Part shown: positions 22,801 through 34,737 of the stretch, piece after piece
Layout of the letters: each line of letters starts with the position of its first letter
How positions within the stretch are numbered: position 1 is the stretch's first letter
DNA from: Ashinkailepas kermadecensis
Taxonomy: Eukaryota > Arthropoda > Thecostraca > Neolepadidae
DNA length: 64,000 nucleotides
NCBI GenBank assembly: GCA_034440615.1
Contig: JAOTOM010004123.1
Location: forward strand, 162,288-226,287
Direction: 5' to 3'
Translations under genes and position numbers: made by a program
Notes under the pieces: model-generated
What the model was told of the DNA's origin: nothing
The model's input: only the letters and a program-made list of their open reading frames with translations
Databases searched by the model: none

Positions 22801-23130
22801 AAAAATAATGTTCAGATAAACAAAACATGTAACATAACCTAACCTAACGTAGCCTAGACTTTCATGCAAGGAATGAGTATTTTTATGCCCAATTTCTCCC
22901 CCCCCCCCAAAAAAAAAAATTTGTTCTCCAAACATTTTCAACTTAAAAAGTCTAACATAACCTAATCTAGCTTGAACCGTTTTTGAAGACTTTTTTATTT
23001 ACTAACTTACAACAAAAGCCTAGCCTAACGCAACTAGGCAAAACCTAGCTCCTTTGAATGATTCGTGGAGGTAAAATGGGTGTAAAACCTGTCTTGTGGT
23101 TACCTTAGACTGCAATAATATCTATTTTTG
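19890..23130. repeat. TTAGG-rich dispersed repeat cluster
   Basis: About five diverged units share two blocks: ATGGAGGCAAATGTGTGTA plus CACCTTAAAGCACAATAATA (at about 19905, 20440, 21815, 22555 and 23065) and ACCTGAAAAGTAAGCAC-type sequence. Between them lie short runs of TAGGTTAGG or CCTAACCTAACC (for example 19990-20040, 20400-20430, 21560-21590, 22820-22860). TTAGG is the ancestral arthropod telomere repeat, but these runs are short and degenerate, so they may only be the composition of this repeat. No coding region is recognised. A related unit is at 45130-45600. Confidence 0.65.
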
Positions 23131-24345
23131 TGCTACCTGGTGCACGTGATGAACCTCCATCTGCATGCTGCATGAGAGCATTGCACTTATTGCTTCACAA
23201 AGAACAATAACATGTTGAAAGTACTATATTTTCAGGAATGGAATCCTGTGCTGATAGCATTTTCTGAGTTATAAATTTGCAGATCAGATCTACATCATTT
23301 GTGTTAATAATTATGAGAAATTCATAGAAATGCATACACCGGTTTGTGGACAAGAAGTTATTCTGATGATTTCTGATGTATTGGAACATGACAAATTTTC
23401 ATGATGGAAGCAGGTAAAGTTAAAGTACTTATATCTCAATATGTGGTCAGTTCACTAACAAGACAGCAACTTCACTCAAATAGCACTCAAAGTGCCAGGC
23501 GGCCCACTCTTTTTGCAAGTTTAAAATCGATGACAGTGCTTTCTTGAATCATGTTTAAAGCACATGAAGGAAATGTATTGCTGACACTTGTTAGGAACTG
23601 ATGTGTGTAACGTTAATTAACATTTCTAATGTCCTGATGTTTGTACACAAAATATAGCTCACTATTCTAAATAGCATGGGAAGTATCATGCCATATATCA
23701 TGGCTAATTTATGGTCAAACTGCTATGCAGCAGATTCCCTGCATTGTTACTTAGTTATTTGGGCTTTAGGGCACAGACCATGTTGATCACATAGCTCCCT
23801 GTATTGTTGTTAACTGATATATCAGTATGTTTGCAAATTCACTTATGAGTGAATCCATACCATTCTCACTGGGGTATAAAAGCTACCTTATAACATTGCG
23901 TCTACAATGCATATAACAGAAGCCCATCTCGATTGTCCTACTTACTCAGGACACCATAGAAGTCAATGAAGCCAATGAAAACCATAGAAGTCAATGAAAA
24001 TGTTACTTCATCCCCTGTATTGTTAATGGAAACAAGTCTCTTGAACCATATGTTATGTCCTTCACAGTGTTGCTCCATCCACCTCCAACTCCAACCCTGA
24101 CCAAACTTCAGGAACTCATCCATCTCCAAAGCAGTCTGTTGAAGAAGGTATGTATCGCAGCATAACTACTGTGACCGGAATTCCATGGTATCCATGTTGC
24201 CTTACAATCCATCCTTGCTGATCCATGTAGCAGATGTTTGACTTTCCTCAAACTGTCTGGATAACTGGGGAGTTGAAATCACATGTGAGTGATGAAACAG
24301 ATGAACTATTCCTGGATTCTTATGTTGCATCATTGCATGGCACAG
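23131..24345. other. No recognised gene; one orphan tail
   Basis: AT-rich unique-looking sequence. At 23746-23797 a decayed minus-strand copy of the LINE/SINE tail is visible (TTAGTTATTTGGGCTTTAGG, then GACCATGTTGATCACATAGC). Confidence 0.4.
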
Positions 24346-25395
24346 TGACATACCGAATGGGGAGGGGGAATTGTGGGCAGTTGCCTCACCCCCCCTCCTG
24401 ATAGGTTGTGGGGCCCCCAAGAATACGCCGAGCTTAGGAAAAAAATGCGCTATGCTCCCTAAAAATTTCACTCGGTCCACCAAAAATCGCACCGGGGCTC
24501 AGAAAAATCACTGGGGGCCCCCAAACGTAGCGCAGGGGCCCCGATAATGACGCTGGGGCCTCAAAAGTTTGCACCTGGGCCCCTGAAAATCACGTTGGGG
24601 CCGCAAACAAGTCGTGCCGGGATTCAAGAAAATTACGACGGGGGCCACAAACGGTCGGGCCGGGGCCTCCTGAAAATCACGCCGAGACTGGGGTACTAAG
24701 AATTATCATCCATGCCCCTGAAAATCACGCCAGAGGCCTGACAGGTCCCACCGGGGCTCTAAAAGTCTCATTGAGATCACCCAACAAATGAAGCCGGGTA
24801 AATGAAAAACAGTCTGGATACGGAAAATCAATCTGGGATCTCAACAATAGCTCCAAAAGCCCACAAAACTTGTTGGGCCCCCACAAACGTGTCGTAGCCA
24901 CCGCAAAGGATCCCAACAAGTGACGACGGGGCCCCAAAAAATCGCACTTAGACAAAAACAAATTAACGCCGCTTCTCTTGAAAATCTCACTGGGGCCAAA
25001 ACGTCGTGCCGGAGCCCCACAAGTTGCAGCTGGCTTCCCAAGTACCAATATATACCCGGAATGTCACCTTGCGGACGGAAAAATTGCGTCAAAGATCCAC
25101 AAAATAAGAAGTCGTCGGACGCCGGAAAAGAAACCTGTTTGGGCACCGGAAAAAACGCACCGAGAGCCAGAAGAATCGTACCGGCTTCCAAAAATAGCCT
25201 GCAGGGGGCTTATAAAAATAGACTTCACCACAAAAACCACAAGGAGACTCCATCGAATCGACCAGAGCACCGGAAAATTAAGAATGGGTCCCGAAAGAAA
25301 ATTATCCGAAGGGCCTTTCGACTCTCGATCGTGCAATCTGCGGAAAAAACACGTTGAGCAGCCGCAGTGGCGTACTAAAGGGAAAAATTCCCCTC
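24346..25395 (-). repeat. Large GC-rich family (family G), copy 1, inverted
   Basis: Degenerate units of about 25-30 bp alternate GGGGCCCC with AAAATCACGC-type blocks. Read on the minus strand it follows the copies at 49.6-50.4 and 63.2-64.0 kb block by block (for example GTGACATTCCGG, then CAGTGAGATTTTCAAG, then GTCTCAATGAGAC-like sequence). It begins near CAGTGACATACCGAATGGGG and ends beside CAGTGGCGTACTAAAGGG. Open frames through it shift between copies and are not credible genes. Confidence 0.65.
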
Positions 25396-25652
25396 CCTAA
25401 CGTTAGGCACCAAGGAAATACCTTCACCCATCGTCATCACCGTTCAGGTCTGCTGTGCTCTGATGCTTCATCAATGCCGGTGTGTTTTAGCCTGCATCTG
25501 ATCGCTGAAGTATTTTTATTTAAGCCGGTGTGTTTGTTGGTGTGTGGAGTGAGGAGGAGGGTAACAGTGACGGTGGCGGTGACGGTGACGATAGATCCGA
25601 GCCCACTATATGGCACTGCAGTCGCATGCTATTACTCAGAGTCGTTATGTTG

Positions 25653-25764
25653 GTGAGTTCGAGTCTCACCTGTCGCTACTCTTCGCCCGCGACCAATCGG
25701 CGTGAGAGATTGGCGACGCTATATGACACAACGTTCGACGTGTCGTAGAACCAATAACCAACCA
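25653..25764 (+). mobile_element. tRNA-derived SINE, 5'-truncated copy
   Basis: Starts within the tRNA region just before the B box (AGTTCGAGTCT, 25656-25666), then has the same body as the 15.9-kb copy (TCGCTACTCTTCGCCCGCGA and on) and the same end (GAACCAATAACCAACCA). It is flanked by a 15-bp direct repeat with one mismatch, AGAGTYGTTATGTTG, at 25638-25652 and 25765-25779. 5' truncation with a duplication is the usual product of LINE-driven retrotransposition. Confidence 0.85.
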
Positions 25765-25779
25765 AGAGTTGTTATGTTG

Positions 25780-26573
<794 letters not shown>

Positions 26574-27043
26574 GTGCACGTCCCACGTGGCTGAAAGTAC
26601 GCGCGAATTACATACTAAGGTAAAGCTCACAAGCCCGAATCCCCAGCCGTAATTGCATTGACGCCACAGTCAATGCAATGACATAAATGACCTATGTCTC
26701 CTGCATAAATGCATTCAGGTGATTTATGCAACCATAAATGACCTGAAGCTAATCTTCTGCTCATGTATCTTCCATATTCATGTAGGTTTCTTGGCTACTC
26801 CAGTCTCCCTTCGGTATTAATTCCGGAGTTATTCAGGAAAACCATGGGATCACAAATGTCTCCTCCCCGGCTGGGATTCCAATGTCCGTACCAACGATTG
26901 TCGTCTGTCTATACGGGCTAGGCTTCTCAGAGTCCCACAGTCGCGTGCTGATTAGTGGGATGCTTTTGGTTACTTCCAAAAAGACGTGGAGGGTAATATG
27001 CTCGACAGCGAAAACGGACGACTGTATATGTATGTATATATAT

Positions 27044-27869
27044 ATACCCCGCGTATATGTGCAAGTATAATATGGCTGCCGAAACCGGCGAGGGGCTTAA
27101 TATGCGCGCGAAGATGCAAGATTACCGTCGGTAAATCCTGCGTTGGGATACCATCGTGTTGCATTTACCTTTGTCAGCAGCATGTGATCTCCGTACCCGT
27201 TCTTCACAGGCTATACGCTGCCGCTGCTGGTGAACGTCTCCATTACATCACCGGATGTTGGTGATCGGGCTGCCATACCGAGGATGGACGACTGCCGCGT
27301 GATGACGTCGGCGCTGACGGCCTGTGCTGTGCGTCAGAGGCTAATCAGGATGACCCGTCCGTTATATATTGCTGAAGTATTGCGATTTAAGACAATATAT
27401 AACTGGTATTTTGTGCTATGTAGAGCATGTTTTTATGAGGCTGAACAGTCTGAACGCTCTAAATGGTCTGAATGCTGTGTGGGATAGGTATTCACTACTG
27501 TACTCTCCTCCCACGCTGCCCATCCCTTAAGTCCCCGGGTTGGTCTCTGATTGACCGCATAGTAAATATGGCACAGGGTCTCAGATTTGGTCATCTAACA
27601 CGGTTCCTTATGGGCCCATCCAGCTGATGCTGCCTGTTCCAGTGCCGTCACATATCACCAAATGCTGCCATGCTTCAGCAGTGGGGGTCGGACCAATCTC
27701 ATCAGCTTCGTGTTCGCCGGTACCCCTACCCTCTCCTGGGTGCGCGCCTGGAACGTCTTTTTACTCAAAATAAACGCTAATTGATTCGGAAAATGTTCCT
27801 TGATCATCTCAGCGTGCGTTCTTTTACAATTTTCTACGACACGGGAGCATTTCAGTAATGTTCTCAAGA
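27044..27869 (+). repeat. 0.83-kb repeat U, copy 1 (uninterrupted)
   Basis: Runs from CCCCGCGTATATGTGCAAG, next to a (TA)n tract, to TGTTCTCAAGA. It is about 90-95% identical to the reverse complement of 40558-41083 plus 33673-33999. It contains ACTATGCGGTCAATCAGAGA, in reverse complement, without an insert, so it shows the unoccupied state of the LINE site. One short internal segment (GGCTTCAGTCATTTTCGG in the other copy) is missing. Two frames stay open in both copies, but the substitutions show no clear synonymous bias, so I do not call a gene. Confidence 0.85.
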
Positions 27870-29936
27870 TATCCATAAGCTCCAATTGTCTTCAAATCAG
27901 CTTTCGATGTCGCATGTCGGTAATATACATGTGCTGTATGAGTATGGTTTGCCCATTTCCAGCTATGTACAGCTTGGATGCAATCATGCAAACCTTGCAA
28001 CCATAGGATGAGCTATTCGCGTGATTTTGGCCTAAGGTATGCTTACTATACACTTTTTCCTACAAAGTTGCTTATATTTTGCTTCAACTTCAGGATCACG
28101 TATGTGCATTTTTCCCTGATCTTGGGACGTTTAAGGGGCGTGGCCGGTTTGGCTACACATTGGATCAGGTAATAACAGATCAAACGTTTAAGCTCATCAC
28201 AGACCGCTCCACCAGGGCCATGAGTCTCACGTCAGGTGACGCCGCCTGACTTCAGACTATGGCCGGGCCGAATCGCCGCGGCGTCGATCTGTTGTCGGCT
28301 GCCACGCGTGCTGGGCGCCTGGCGCTCGGGAATGTTTCTTTAAAAAATTATTCACAAAGCACGTTTGCCAACCACGTTTCAAGGTTCGTATTTCCTCGCA
28401 TGGTGGATGAAACGCTTCCGGGGAAGGGGCGGCGTGCTGCCTACACCGGGCACCCTACGCAGGCTTGTGCTTGATTCAATTTCGATTATAGACGGAGTTT
28501 TTGGCAATAATGGCCGATTTCTTTTCACCCCGTATTCATTGGAAGATTACGCTGGCGGGCTGGAATCGTTGTCCACTCGCTGGAATTTATTGAAAGTTGA
28601 ATCGTTCTTAATCAACTTAAAAGCGAAAGCTTTCAATAATGTAGGTCTTTGCTTGAATTCAATCAACTCAAGCACTAACAATTCGTTTCTAAAAAATACA
28701 AACATTTATTTTCCATTCCTACTGTACCAATATTTTGCAGTTTCAGATATATTAAACGTCATGCAACGTTGGTGCCAAAGTTCGACTAAGCACAATGACA
28801 CCACAAACATTGCGGAAGTTTTGTTTCATCTCACTGGCAGTGGCCAGCGCCATACGGATATCTCATGACGAGATCATCAGATCAGAGGTCGTCCAGTGGT
28901 CCAGGATCTCACATTTCTTCTGTCATAGAGCTCTACTGCTCTCATTAACATATTGATGTTATTACTACTGATCATGTGCGCTATAATCATGACCGAAGAT
29001 CTTCCATGAAACTAGGGAGGTCCGTCCAATCTAGACCCACCTGAAATATCCAGCCATGTCTAGAATGAACCCTTCACAGATGCTGGGTTAAGCTTGGTCA
29101 TCAGAGGGCTGAACTCATTGGGTGTTTAGTGCACTCTGGGCTGGTTATCTGTTACATGTCGCGGAATTGACTAGGAACGAGACCTCGACTTCCATTGAAT
29201 TGGGTCATTCTAGACATGGCCCTCACCCTTCCTGTTCAATACCTACGAAGTCGTCCTTTGACCGCGCACACTCCCTCTTGTCCCTCTTGCTCACTTGTCC
29301 CTCCCTCCGGCTTCCTTTGATGATTGGTGGGGAGCGGGGAGCGGTTGGTGAATGGAGCATCCCTCGGTAAGTCTGACCCGCTAGCGGCGGTCAGAACGCT
29401 GACTATGTCTCCGCGTATAACCGGAGGCTGGCCGCATGCCGTTGCTGCGATTTGGACGATTTAGTGATAGGTAGGGGCGAGCGGGTTAATTGTATCAATT
29501 TCTACATTGTTCCAGAGGAAAAGTAAGTTGTCACTAATACTGCTAAGCAAAAATAAATAAAATGGGCTCTATTGAGGAAACATGGTGGTTTAACCCGGAA
29601 TTGTTAAGAAAAATGCAGGAAGGTGGGGAAATTCCAAAACGCTTGCCCTTCGCCTGACCCCAACCATCTCGCATTATAGTATCATTATCATCATCACGTC
29701 GCCGCCGACTCAAAATGGTCCCCTTGAGCCAGTGGAGTAGGATCGTAAGATCAGTAGGGAGGCTCAGCACTGGGTCGATCAACCAAGGATACCCCCCAAA
29801 TACCAATGTCTCCGGATTTGGGCCACTTTATTCTGCCATCCAGGAAAAAACATAACGGTGTAACTCTTGCGAATGTACGTAGGGCATACGCCATTCATGC
29901 ACGCACACTCATACAGGCACACATACACATGCATAC
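27870..29936. other. No recognised gene
   Basis: Contains a 167-codon open frame (28365-28868) with no recognisable motif and an 18-bp inverted repeat CCATGTCTAGAATGAMCCC at 29052-29070 and 29201-29219. Otherwise unremarkable. Confidence 0.35.
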
Positions 29937-30105
<169 letters not shown>

Positions 30106-30366
30106 AGTAGGTAGGTAGACATATACACAACAAACAACAATGCGATTGGCCATCGATGGCACAACTCGGGCTGAAACGAGGGCCAGACGCGGGCAGCCCA
30201 CGCAGATGCTGCGCTGAAAATCACATCTGAAACATGGTAGCACCGTCATACGTCATCGATGGCAGTCCACAATGAACCCGTGAAAGGGTTGGACGTGGGC
30301 AATCCGTATGGTCCCATTTGGGCATTGCACGCAGATTCTGTGCCGAAAGCCATACGGGAAGTAAGA

Positions 30367-30440
30367 TGGTTGATTGATCGGTGGATTGATTATTTGGGTT
30401 TAATGGCGCGCCGACTACAAGGCCATTTAGGGCTCATTGG
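30367..30440 (-). repeat. Orphan LINE/SINE 3' tail, diverged
   Basis: The plus strand reads GGATTGATTATTTGGGTTTA, then ATGGCGCGCCGACTACAAGG, the reverse of the tail pattern. Confidence 0.55.
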
Positions 30441-31150
30441 GAAAGTAAGGTGGGTCCGTGAAGACGGACCACCGGCAAGATAATTAAAATTGCGTTAAGG
30501 CAAATCACTTAACGAAATTTGGATATTCATCTCATATCACTCATCGAAATTTTCTGACACATTTGTACAAACATATTTGTTGCAGCACAACATTTTAAAG
30601 CTCTCTCAAATCAAACGTGGGAGTGAAGCAAAGCCAAAACATATACTAAATTAATTATGGATACCTGGATTTCTTTCACCCGAGCTTCTTGTGTCCGGGC
30701 GCTGGGAGGATCATGGATCCCAAAAGCAAGTTTCAGCGAAAGCGGAAAAGCACCAGTGGCCTCGGCCAACCTACTACAAACAAATGCAGATTTCTTAAGT
30801 TCATGTCCATAGACTCTTCAGAACACATACTATGTGCTCTAAAGACAAACGCCAAAAAATACCTCCGTGCTTCGCGGCTTGTTGCTGTCTCCGGCAACAT
30901 TCAACCGTTCAATCAGGCGGTTCGTTTTCTTGGTTATGTCGCGGTTTCTTATTACAGTCCAGAAACGTTTTAATGTAAAAGTTTACCATGTGGGTTGGGA
31001 ACGCATTACACTTGAAAAACTTTTTGAGAGGCGGGAGGGATTGATAAATGAAACGGATCGTGCTTCATCTTGCATCCGTGTTTTTCAGTCACCGTGTGAA
31101 TTATGTGCAACTCTGTGTTTTTGTATCGTCATTGTTGTACTGTTTTGCTC

Positions 31151-31178
31151 CTGAAGATGTTACGCAATGTAAAGAAAC
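31151..31178 (+). ncRNA. Hammerhead-like core, weak candidate
   Basis: CTGAAGA (31151-31157), a 4-bp stem TTAC/GTAA with loop GCAAT, then GAAAC (31174-31178). This is the CUGANGA - stem II - GAAA arrangement of a hammerhead ribozyme. Stems I and III and the cleavage triplet are not evident. Possibly a trace of a Penelope-like long repeat. Confidence 0.25.
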
Positions 31179-31287
31179 ATTGAGTTCGAACAAAAATTTT
31201 TAATGGAGATCTCATGATCTATATAGTTCTATTGGCCATCAGGTTTATACTATAACTACGCCTTTGGCGCAAAACATTACTTCATGT

Positions 31288-31443
<156 letters not shown>

Positions 31444-31829
31444 TATTAGGACGTTTCATTTTATGTGGGGAAGTTTTAAAAAACGACTTTTCACGAGATA
31501 ATCTATCGTTCGGTGTCACTTGACGAGGAAACTCCAAATATAAAATTTCATTCGAATCAAGGAACATTAAGGGGTCTCGAAAGTACGTCAAAGTTTCTCA
31601 TATGACTGGCAGACTGGCACCTCGTTGGAATATCTGCGTCGACATTTCACAACACTGTTTTGCACTACAAATTAGTGTATTTTTGGAGCATTCGAGACGT
31701 CGGATGGCTAAATAATCTAGAGAGCTACACTTTATGACATAATTCATACAACACGCAATTTGGCTGCCTTGATCGCCAAGTACGAGACCATCATGAGGTC
31801 CAAAAGCGCAAGTCGGATGGGGATCTTGT

Positions 31830-32345
31830 GTCCGAATTTGGGAATAATCAGTTTATAGTGGTGCCTCCTTCCCACACAGTGGCAGGCATGTCCAAGTTCA
31901 TGGGGGGAGGATAAGGTTAGTGGAATCATCAGGACGGAAAATCAGGGCCTTAGTAGCCAGGCACCGATACCTAAACCTAGTGAGAGCAGACGTCGTTCTG
32001 TGGTATGCAGGATCCCATGCAGTGGGTGTGGAAAGGCTTATATTGGTGAGACAGGGTGTTCTCTTCAACAACGTGTCCAGGAACACAGGGCCGATCCCAC
32101 ATATCACAGGATGTCGAGCGCTTTGGTAGTTCACGGGGAGAAGGAGGGGCACCTTTTGCGATGGGATGGTGCTTGTGAAAAGCCCAATTAAAGGACAAAT
32201 TTAGGAGGAAGGCTGTAGAGGCCGCATTTATCGATACCGAGGATTGCATCAATAGTTCACCTGGATTTGTTAAGCTTGCCAGCGTGATAGCGTATCTGGT
32301 GCGGGACGATGTGGTGGAGGTGCAGCGGGCATCGGACCCGGGCTA
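31830..32345 (+). pseudogene. Penelope-like element, GIY-YIG endonuclease fragment
   Basis: From about 31998 the frame reads VVCRIPCSGCGKAYIGETG, then SLQQRVQEHR and SALVVHGEKEGH. This is the C-x4-C-x2-C, Y-I-G and R-x3-H pattern of the GIY-YIG nuclease at the C-terminus of Penelope-like retroelements. The first stop (TAA, about 32189) follows a one-base slip: the adjacent frame continues with KFRRKAVEAAFID and ends at TAG about 32345, as expected for the Penelope C-terminus. Upstream, IVVPPSHTVAGMSKF at about 31850 may be the end of the RT. The RT core is missing. A (CA)n/(TA)n tract and a hammerhead-like core follow downstream. Confidence 0.75.
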
Positions 32346-32360
32346 GAGAGTTTGACCAAC

Positions 32361-32496
<136 letters not shown>

Positions 32497-32714
32497 ACAC
32501 ACAGCGCGATGTGAGTGATATGGGATCTGGCATTCTCGAGTGCCATCCATGGTTTGTGTATTCCGTTGTGTCTCCCTTCGCCATTGACGCAGTGTTTCGC
32601 ACTATATCGTTCGTCAGCCCAGCGAGAGGCTGCGATGCGTGTCACGTTTTGAGCACAGGAATTCGAGTGCGTGATTGCGTGCTTAAAGTTGTTAAATTTT
32701 GTAATTGTGTCACC

Positions 32715-32745
32715 CTGAAGAAGGCCTTTGGCCGAAACGTTCGTG
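32715..32745 (+). ncRNA. Hammerhead-like ribozyme core of the Penelope-like element
   Basis: CTGAAGA (32715-32721), stem II GGCC/GGCC closed by TTT (32723-32733), then GAAACG (32734-32739). This CCTGAAGAAGGCC...GGCCGAAACG string is a frequent signature of the repeats flanking Penelope-like elements, which are known to carry minimal hammerhead motifs. The following CGTTCGTG would give a three-pair stem III, but the expected cleavage nucleotide appears to be G, so this copy may be inactive. Confidence 0.5.
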
Positions 32746-32794
32746 ATGTGTTTGTTGGTGAAAATATAGTTTTTGTATCACTGTGCCACTTATG

Positions 32795-32839
<45 letters not shown>

Positions 32840-32896
32840 GCATGCATATATGTGAGTCTGTACTCCATACGAAAAAAGTGGTGGATAACGGTTCTT

Positions 32897-32945
32897 ACGT
32901 TATTTGGTCTTACGGGCGCATCGACTGCGTTGGCCATACAGCAGT
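32897..32945 (-). repeat. Orphan LINE/SINE 3' tail
   Basis: The plus strand reads GTTATTTGGTCTTACGGGCG, then CATCGACTGCGTTGGCCATA, followed by CAGC. Clear match to the tail family; shortened at the AACC end. Confidence 0.7.
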
Positions 32946-33087
32946 ATAACGGTTCTTCATTTTGTTCCGGCTGACAAAGCCAACGCAAGAGATACAAAAT
33001 AAAGCGCATTTAAATATATTATTTTGGATGATTGTCTCTGTTTTATTGTTATTCCATTATTCATGAACATATTGTGCATGTAACATT

Positions 33088-33672
33088 ATATATATATATA
33101 TATGACAGCAGTGATAAAATTGTCGTAGAAAACTTAAATGTATACTTAATGCGCAAGTTCTCACACCATTGCAACATAATTCTGACACGATCTTTACCAT
33201 TATACCCGGCTGAGCTATAAATGCACAGACGCATATGTGTCACATATTTGTGCATATCCTGAAACTACGTTCCCGTTCCTGCTTTAATCACATCCTCATT
33301 TCAGTCAACAAATGTTTTTTTTCATGATAATCACATGTTTCAAGACAAGCGTGCATATATTAAAGTCTTTAAAGTTCTCGCGTCGAAATGGGGCGTGAGG
33401 CGCAAGTTCTCGTCCACTGTTTCCCTTCACCTGCTGAGCCTGCCTTCGGCATCGCACCCTTTGATACGTCCTATTTGCGCTGTGTGTTATCTGTTGCTGA
33501 TAATCCACCCCTCACTGATAAGCACACAGGGAAAACATCGATGGCCGGCCGTTCGGCCAGCCAGTCTGGTAACCGGCGGACCACCTGACAGATTGGGCAC
33601 AACGAGCAGTACACTCGTTTTCGGGGAAGATGGCCATCAAAAAGGTCATTTTCCCCCACCGATTTTCCCTTC
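33088..33672. other. No recognised gene
   Basis: Short (TA)n at 33088-33103, then unique-looking sequence up to the edge of repeat U. Confidence 0.4.
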
Positions 33673-33999
33673 TTGAGAACACGGGAAATCTCACGTATCG
33701 TAGAAAATTGTCCGTGCCGAAGAACGCACGTTGAGATTATCAAGGAACATTTTCCGAATCAATTACCGTTTATTTTCAGTAAAAAGACGTTCCAGGCGCG
33801 CACCCAGGAGAGGGTAGGGGTACCGGCGAACACGAAGCTGATGAGATTGGTCCGGCCCCCACTGTTCAAGCATGGCAGCATTTGGTGATATGTGACGGCA
33901 CTGGAACTGGCAGCATCAGCTGGATGGACCCATAAGGAACCGTGTCGAATGACCAAATCTGAGACCCTATGCCATATTTACTATGCGGTCAATCAGAGA
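33673..33999 (-). repeat. Repeat U, copy 2, distal part
   Basis: Reverse complement of about 27543-27869. Ends with CAATCAGAGA (33990-33999), the left target duplication of the LINE. Continues at 40558. Confidence 0.85.
33990..33999. repeat. LINE target-site duplication (left)
   Basis: CAATCAGAGA. The single site appears as GGTCAATCAGAGACCAACC (reverse complement) in repeat U copy 1. Confidence 0.85.
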
Positions 34000-34665
34000 A
34001 CAATTTCAACCAGCGGTCAATCGCCCCCCCCGACGAGGCACCACCTTTACGTGGTGGGGGGATTGAGTGCCCTAAGGACCCGGAATCCCAGTCCATCCGT
34101 GAGCCGGCGAGGGGTCAGACTAGGAGTGCCTCACTCGTCCTTCCATCCGTACGCACCCATTCCAATGCCCATCTCATCCCAACATCCATATCCTTCACCT
34201 GGCCCTGCAACATCAACTATCCCTACTATGAGCAGGCAGGACAACTTCCCCGGTCCTGCCCTCCAGCTCAGTTTTATCGGGGTAGCCGCGCCCCCTCGGC
34301 CCGTCCCCCGGGGTTGACGGAGTCCTGGAGGTTGAGGTCCCCCGTCGCACGGTGCTAGTTGTGACGGGGGACCAACACGCCTCTTTGGTCCTGATATCCC
34401 GGAGGGGCGGGCGGGCCCGTAGGGCCCCATACGGGTCAAGTGGCCGGTCGCCTCGGGCCGGGGACCTGGGATTTTTCCCAGTGTCTGCCGGCCCGGCCAG
34501 CTGGGGTCAAGGGGTGGGCGACGCTGGATCCTGGTCGGGGTGGTGAGTCTCTCTCTCCCGGCCGGGCGAAGGCGCCGCCTGCCCCGTATAGCTCCTCGCG
34601 CGCCTGGCGTCCTCCCGTCCGCGGGGCCAAGGCGTCTAGGCGTCTAGTCCGCGGGGCCTAGGCGT

Positions 34666-34707
34666 CCCCACCACAAAGGGGCCCCGTAGGGCCCCTTTGT
34701 GGTGGGG
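34666..34707 (+). promoter_or_regulatory. Perfect 19-bp hairpin in the LINE 5' UTR
   Basis: Arms CCCCACCACAAAGGGGCCC (34666-34684) and its exact reverse complement (34689-34707) enclose the loop CGTA. The hairpin lies 30 bp before the ORF1 ATG. In the RNA it would be very stable and could impede scanning or take part in packaging or translation control. Confidence 0.85.
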
Positions 34708-34737
34708 CGCCCGAGGAGCAGAAACCAAAGCACTTGC

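Noticed and set aside
25064..25336. Overlapping frames in family G as proteins
   Set aside because: Frames differ between the four copies and follow the 25-30-bp repeat pattern.
27655..27885. Conserved frame ending ...KHGSIW in both copies of repeat U as a gene
   Set aside because: About half of the differences between the copies change the amino acid, so no sign of purifying selection.
28365..28868. 167-codon frame as a gene
   Set aside because: No motif, biased composition or splice context; length is possible by chance over 64 kb.
30689..31154. Two short frames (MDPKSKFQRKRKST... and following) as a retroelement gag
   Set aside because: No zinc knuckle or RRM-like pattern could be recognised.
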